Shown: piece by piece, positions 58,861 through 64,000 of the stretch
Layout: each line of letters begins with the position of its first letter
How positions within the stretch are numbered: the first letter of the stretch is position 1
Assembly: GCF_022201045.2 (NCBI RefSeq)
Contig: NC_068562.1
Span: 6,182,001-6,246,000 of the forward strand
Length of the DNA: 64,000 bases
DNA from: Citrus sinensis
Lineage: Eukaryota; Streptophyta; Magnoliopsida; Sapindales; Rutaceae
Direction of reading: 5' to 3'
Notes under the pieces: generated by a model
The model's input: only the letters and a program-made list of their open reading frames with translations
Databases searched by the model: none
What the model was told of the DNA's origin: nothing
Made by a program: the position numbers and the translations under genes

Positions 58861-61800
58861 TCATAACACCTCCTTTTCAAGTTTTAACACAGCCATGAAG
58901 GCTTCTTGGGGCACATCAACTTTGCCTATTGCCTTCATTCGTTTCTTCCCTTCAGCCTGGCAACAACCAAAATAGATGCAAAATCAGTTAATAATGTATA
59001 AGCACAGCCTAATCTGGCTAATCATAGTATATAGTCTGTTTCCTACAATTTGCTCGATCAAGAGATAAACCAAAATTATTCAGCAGTTTAGTTAAAATCT
59101 CCATCCAGTACAGGAGTAATAGCATGCTGAAAATATTTACACTACTAGAACTGTGTTATTGAACTGTGAAATCCAGTTAGTTGCCATTTCCCCGGGTTGC
59201 AATGAAAAACTGAGCGACGTAATAAAATGTTGCACCTAATTTACATGTCATTAACAACGAGAAAAAGTTACATCTATAATTTCAACCTAAACATGTGAGC
59301 ATAGTGCTTTCCTATATTCAACGTTCTAATGTGCATATTGCCTATAAGCACTAACGCACCGTGCTTTAGACTTCTGCCAAACACGGCTCTGTAGTAATTG
59401 ATTGTAAGAAATGTGATTCAATGCAACCAAGCTTTTAATTGCAAGTAATTTAGGTCAAAGTGACAAGAAGCATAGATGGGGGAAAGATAACTACTAATTT
59501 CTTTAATTGTAAGACTAGAACCGAATATGACAAGCTCAACCTCCCACTGTTGAAACTTGAAACATTAAAACATCAGTGAGAGGAATGAGGACATACGAAA
59601 AATGGAAATATAATATTTTGGCAAGATATAATACCTGTTTCTTGAGCAATTTCTTTTTCCTTGAAATGTCCCCACCTTAAATAATAAAGCAAAAATACAG
59701 AAAACATTCAGTTCAGAAACATAGCAAACCCAATTGAGAAGTTCTTCCGCAAATGACTACACAGAAGACAACAAGCTGGAAACAATTAGCATGGAAAAAG
59801 CCAAATAAAACTGTATCTTTACTGCTCTTGACAGATGTAAAATATAAGAAACACTTTGGTCTTGGACGGAGAAGAAATTAATCTGTAGAAAGTGATGAAT
59901 GAGAGGAAAGGGAGAGATAAACTAAACTTTGCTTTCAACTAATAAAAGGTTCAGCATTTCCAAAGCTGAAATCTTTCTGAAAATTAAAAATATGATCCCT
60001 CATCTATCATCAATATAACCATGTTTGGAATGATAAAAGAAAAATATTTGGACATTAAATAAAACATCAAGCAGCAATAAGTTGTGATTAATAAGACGTA
60101 TTAAATTTTATAACTACACATGGATTTTTCCAATCATCCCAACACCCTCAAATATCAGTTCTGCACTCCAATTCAACCCTTTTGAAAAAACCTAAACAGA
60201 TACTACCATCTCTGTTTACTTAAATTAGAACAAATATGTGTGCATTTTTCCTTTTTTGTTTCAAAGAGTGTATACAAGTGAACATTGATACTTTCCTAAC
60301 TGAATAGCATATTCTTGAGATGTTAGGTTGGAATTGTCAATTTCAAGGACTATTTTTATTTTTTTTCATCTGTTGAGTAGAAATATAACAAATTGAACAA
60401 AGAAAGTGAGAGAATTTCCACCAGCGATTTTCACTTTTAACATAATTATTGACAATAAATTGAACTACAGTTATGTTGGATAACGATTAGAGGCCACACA
60501 TGACAACAAACATCCATATTGATAAAACGTGAGTCCGTATGAAATAGTTGAATGCATAGTTTCTGCTGCTAACCTCAAGTAACACAAAATTAATGCAAAA
60601 ATATTGTATATTTACAGAATATTTATCGTTAAGAAATGTACAGGTTCCTTAAGAGGCTAACCATAGCATTTGGCCAATACATCCTTCCTAATTGCTGACA
60701 AAGCTTCACTGGCAATCACTTTTGAACCTATGCATGCCTGTCAATGTCATATTACATAAACATTTAACCAAATTAGTGTATAATTAAAAATAAAAATAAA
60801 ATAAAAAGAGTATGTTCCAGAATCAGCCACTTGTATCTCTGTCTCAACATATGAAGTTTTAGAATGGAATATCACCAGCAACCACCCCCCCCCCCCCCCA
60901 AAAAAAAAAGAGATTCTAACCAGAATGCTCTGGAATGCAAAAATCAACACCATTATGTGCATTACTACGTAAGTTTCTGTGTCAAGCAGCATCTGTATTT
61001 ATGATACACAGACACCAGCACTACAAGTAGTTGGCATGATACAAGCTCGTTGACATAAAAATATGTAGTATCATTATACGCACAAATATATACATGTACC
61101 ATTGGGTTAAAGAGACAGCGATTGAGAATTTTATGTCCCAATTTAAGTCACACTCCTTGACCCTTAACATGCATTCAAATATAGATGCATAGAAGGGGAG
61201 GAAATTGGGGGCTAGTTTGCTTAGCTGGTAAAGCCTCTTGGGGTAGTACAAGAGATTGGGGGTTCTAACCTTTCTCACTTGGGTAGGGGAGAGGATGAAT
61301 TGCCATTAGGCATACTGAAAGGATTTACAAATCTTACTTGGATTGGTACTTTAAACATTTGTCGTGGAATAAGCTCCTTCAACTTTTGAGTCAAAGCCCG
61401 GCCAACAGCATATGCCTGAAAAACAGAGTTTGCTTGGATCTCAAAACAATTTTGTCTAAGGAAAAAAATTTAACTCTCGAAAGGTTCCAGCTCAAACTTT
61501 ACAGCAGCCTTTACCCTATAACTCATATAAAGAAAATATAAATTTAGAGCCCACAGGTGAGGCCATCTATGAAAATCACTTCTTCAAACTGATAATCCTA
61601 AAACGACGAATATCAGGCAACAGGTAAGTCCTTAACATACTAAAATTAATCCTAAAACGACTAACAACAAGCAACAAGTAAGTCCTTAACGTACTGAAAT
61701 TAAAGGAGAGGGTGGAGCAAATATAGATTATTAGGTAAAATCAGCCATCTCTTGGACAAATATTAGCCATGGCTGGTGACATTCCATACATCAATGCCAT

Positions 61801-63414
61801 TTCCATTCAAAATTTACATGTATTAACAAAATTAACAAAAATTAGCTACTTATGTAAATTTCCATAACTTTCTATTGCAAAAATAAGAAAGAATAAAAAG
61901 AAATTCTTATAGTTTTCATGGTTCTGTATTTGGTAATCACTCCAAATAAAAGAAAGCCCAAAGTTGTGTGCATGATGAAGATTCGTCTGCCTGTCTTAAG
62001 CATTTCCTTTTTCAAGGTTTGCAGCATTTTCGTATTCCATGAAGTTTTCCTTAAGATTAATATCCACAAATTATATCCTGATGAGCCAAAGTTAACTAAC
62101 CTTATCCTTGTGCACAATAGTTGCCAATGGTTCGACACAATCGCCATTAATTAATATGTCCAGCTTTATTAATTGGCTTTCCTTGTACCTGACAGTTAGA
62201 TTGAGAAGAAATTATGCAATATTGCAAGTACAAACCCAACCCGTAAAAAGAGAGATGTTAAACAGATGTATGTGATACACAGTTATACGACTCAAAATCC
62301 AAATTCCGGATGCATATAGGAAATAATAATAATTCTTGTTTTTCAGATAAACGAGATTTACCTTTTTGTATTTTCTTAAGGCTGGTACTCACCTTAAGAA
62401 AATGTAGCTTCTGTACAAACAAGGATAAGAATATTCTTGTTTTTCAGATAAATGAGATTTACCTTTTTGTATTTAATGAAGGAAAACTAGACTGTGAAAG
62501 CCTTCTAAATGGCTTTAATGATAAATATGTACATATGGTTGTTAGAGCTCAAATGTACAATGGGCCACTGGAGTTTTCTTTTTAGCACTAGCTTAGATGG
62601 GGACTTGTAATATCTCATAGGTAAAAGATGCAATTTATTACTCCTTTCACATAGCAGAGTTAATTTACTTTTATCCTGCTTTTGAACAATATTAAACCCA
62701 TTGATTCAGCAGCCCAACAGTATCATCAGCTTCCTCATTTTACTCCTCTTAAAGTTATTTATGACACACTCAAGCTAAAGTTTCCCATGAGGGAACATTA
62801 AGAAGCTGAAAATTAATGAATAATGATTATTTCTATAACATGCACAGAAGTTTCACAAAGGAAAACACTAAAAATGATTACCCAAGAAATGTGTATTCCA
62901 TGCTAGCATAGCCCTTAGTTCTAGATTTTAACTGGTCAAAGAAATCACCCACCATCTGCAAACAAATATACAGAAATTATAAGGAAAAAAACAAAATATG
63001 AAAAATTAAACAAGGGAAGCCCAAAATAGTAAGAAGTGGCTTCAAGTAACCAGATCAATGCAAAAGGGAAACAAGCAGCCGAATGTTACCTCAGCAAGGG
63101 GTAATTCATAGATTAAAGATGCTCTGCTCTCAGTAAAATATTTCATTTCCTTAAACTCTCCCCTTCTATCTTGAGCCAGCTCCATAAGTGAACCAATATA
63201 CTCTTTTGGGGTAAGCAACTCAATCTGAAGGGAAAATATCAAATTAAAGTAACTTATTAATTTTTAAAGCTCCATAAGAATGATTTAATTTGGAGTTGAA
63301 CAGCAGAAGAAGTAACAAGTATCTAAAGATGAAAGATGTAACCTTAACAAACGGCTCTTCAATTGACCTCCTTTGTCCAGGTTCAGGAAGTAAAGAAGGA
63401 TTTGAGCACTCAAC
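58861..63414 (-). CDS. Translation GTPase LEPA/EF4, C-terminal part (probably chloroplast form)
   Basis: Eight visible exons on the minus strand: 63414-63343, 63224-63090, 62955-62882, 62188-62101, 61415-61338, 60737-60662, 59675-59635, 58956-58861. They give the last 219 residues before a TGA at 58,861. EF4/LEPA is a ribosome-bound GTPase that can back-translocate stalled ribosomes. Landmarks: [113 protein letters not shown] and [19 protein letters not shown], i.e. the EF-G C-like and LepA-specific domains. Phases are consistent. The GTPase domain and any transit peptide lie beyond the right edge. Chloroplast assignment rests on its place beside the PSI gene, as recalled for At5g08650/At5g08660. 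Confidence 0.93.
61200..61290 (+). mobile_element. tRNA-derived SINE-like sequence in a LEPA intron
   Basis: TAGTTTGCTTAGCTGGTAAAG resembles a pol III A box, and GGGGGTTCTAACCTT about 40 bases on resembles a B box. The spacing and the intervening GGGGTAGTACAAGAGATTG are typical of plant tRNA-derived SINE heads. The tail is not clearly delimited. Confidence 0.5.
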
Positions 63415-64000
63415 CTTCAAGAATGTTGTTATAAGGTATACCAATAAGAAATACGAGATTACACGATACACCCACATGTAATATATATTAAATGCAAGAA
63501 CTTTTATCTGGGGAAAATTACATCATCACACTTTTTCTATCCACTAAAACTTCTTGTGCATTGACTTGCAACAAAATTATTCAACCCAAATCTCACCTAT
63601 CCAGGATGAAAAAAATTAGGGAATTAAAAAAAAAAAAAAGGAGGACACAACTTAGGACCCATTTGTTTCCATTTCAAATACTACTTTTGCCGACAAAACA
63701 GAAAATAACAAGTACAATACTCGGAGAATAGGATTTAAAGTTGATATTTTTGTCTGGACTGGGTGTAAGAAACCAGCAAAATGCTGATGAAGCAGACAGT
63801 AACATAAAGGAAGGTGAAGAAGAAACAGAGTGTGGATGAAACGATTGTTACAAGTAAGCCTTCAAGCAAGTGAGCAGGGAAATGGTGATGAAGAGTGAAG
63901 AAAGAGATTAGTACCAGTAAAATAAGCAAGTGACAAAATTGAGTTGCAACTAAATCCAAAGTCAAAATGACAGAAAAAGGCATGACAAGTAATTGCATTA
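63415..64000. other. LEPA intron sequence at right edge
   Basis: The preceding LEPA exon (expected to end near a VVYRVN-type motif) could not be found here, so this is probably all intron. A minus-strand LDLVAT string near 63,950 resembles a LEPA motif but lacks its continuation. Confidence 0.4.

Noticed and set aside
63735..63998. Minus-strand LDLVAT as the previous LEPA exon
   Set aside because: The conserved continuation (a VVY-type motif) is absent and no suitable donor follows.
1..64000. CRISPR arrays, bacterial operons or phage genes
   Set aside because: The window is plant nuclear DNA; repeats present are microsatellites, LTRs, MITEs and one retrotransposon array without spacer structure.

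Overview
This is a nuclear window from a flowering plant, a eudicot and probably a woody rosid. Genes have many GT-AG introns, intergenic DNA is AT-rich, and plant-specific families (PSK-simulator, AMT2, PEARLI4-like, TOM1-like) lie among LTR-retrotransposons, hAT/MITE elements and SINE-like pieces. Protein similarity and gene content would suit Citrus or a relative, but the sequence alone does not prove a species. Exon models were built by joining conserved reading frames at GT/AG sites with matching phase; no transcript evidence was available.

Layout. 1-3.6 kb: 5' end of a minus-strand TOM1-like (ENTH/VHS) gene running off the left edge. 3.6-7.6 kb: AT-rich intergenic DNA with microsatellites and small MITE-like pieces. 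7,593-18,623: one 11-kb Ty3/gypsy retrotransposon of the Tat type, with two near-identical LTRs, a perfect 5-bp target duplication, gag-pol broken by one frameshift, a 121-bp tandem array and a spliced antisense gene. 18.9-19.6 kb: a Tourist-like MITE. 20,855-23,468 (+): AAA-ATPase with an unusual PEARLI4-like C-terminus. 23,913-27,634 (+): zinc alcohol dehydrogenase of the At5g63620 type. 28,371-33,389 (-): WAC/DDT/WHIM chromatin protein. 35,609-38,046 (-): AMT2-type ammonium transporter. 39.5-45.1 kb: transposon cluster (1.4-kb hAT element; about 3.4-kb inverted-repeat element with a nested hAT MITE). 45,793-49,409 (-): NIPA-type Mg2+ transporter. 51,867-57,660 (+): PSK SIMULATOR-like protein. 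58,861-right edge (-): C-terminal half of the translation GTPase LEPA/EF4.

The genes are independent housekeeping, signalling and transport loci, not an operon. From recalled Arabidopsis gene order, the DDT protein, LEPA and PSI genes correspond to neighbours near At5g08630-At5g08660, so part of the window appears to keep an ancestral block. The accessory content is the transposons and several small structural events: an inverted copy of a 5'-UTR intron near the AMT2/DDT boundary, two tandem duplications in the dehydrogenase gene, and a LINE remnant in a PSI intron.
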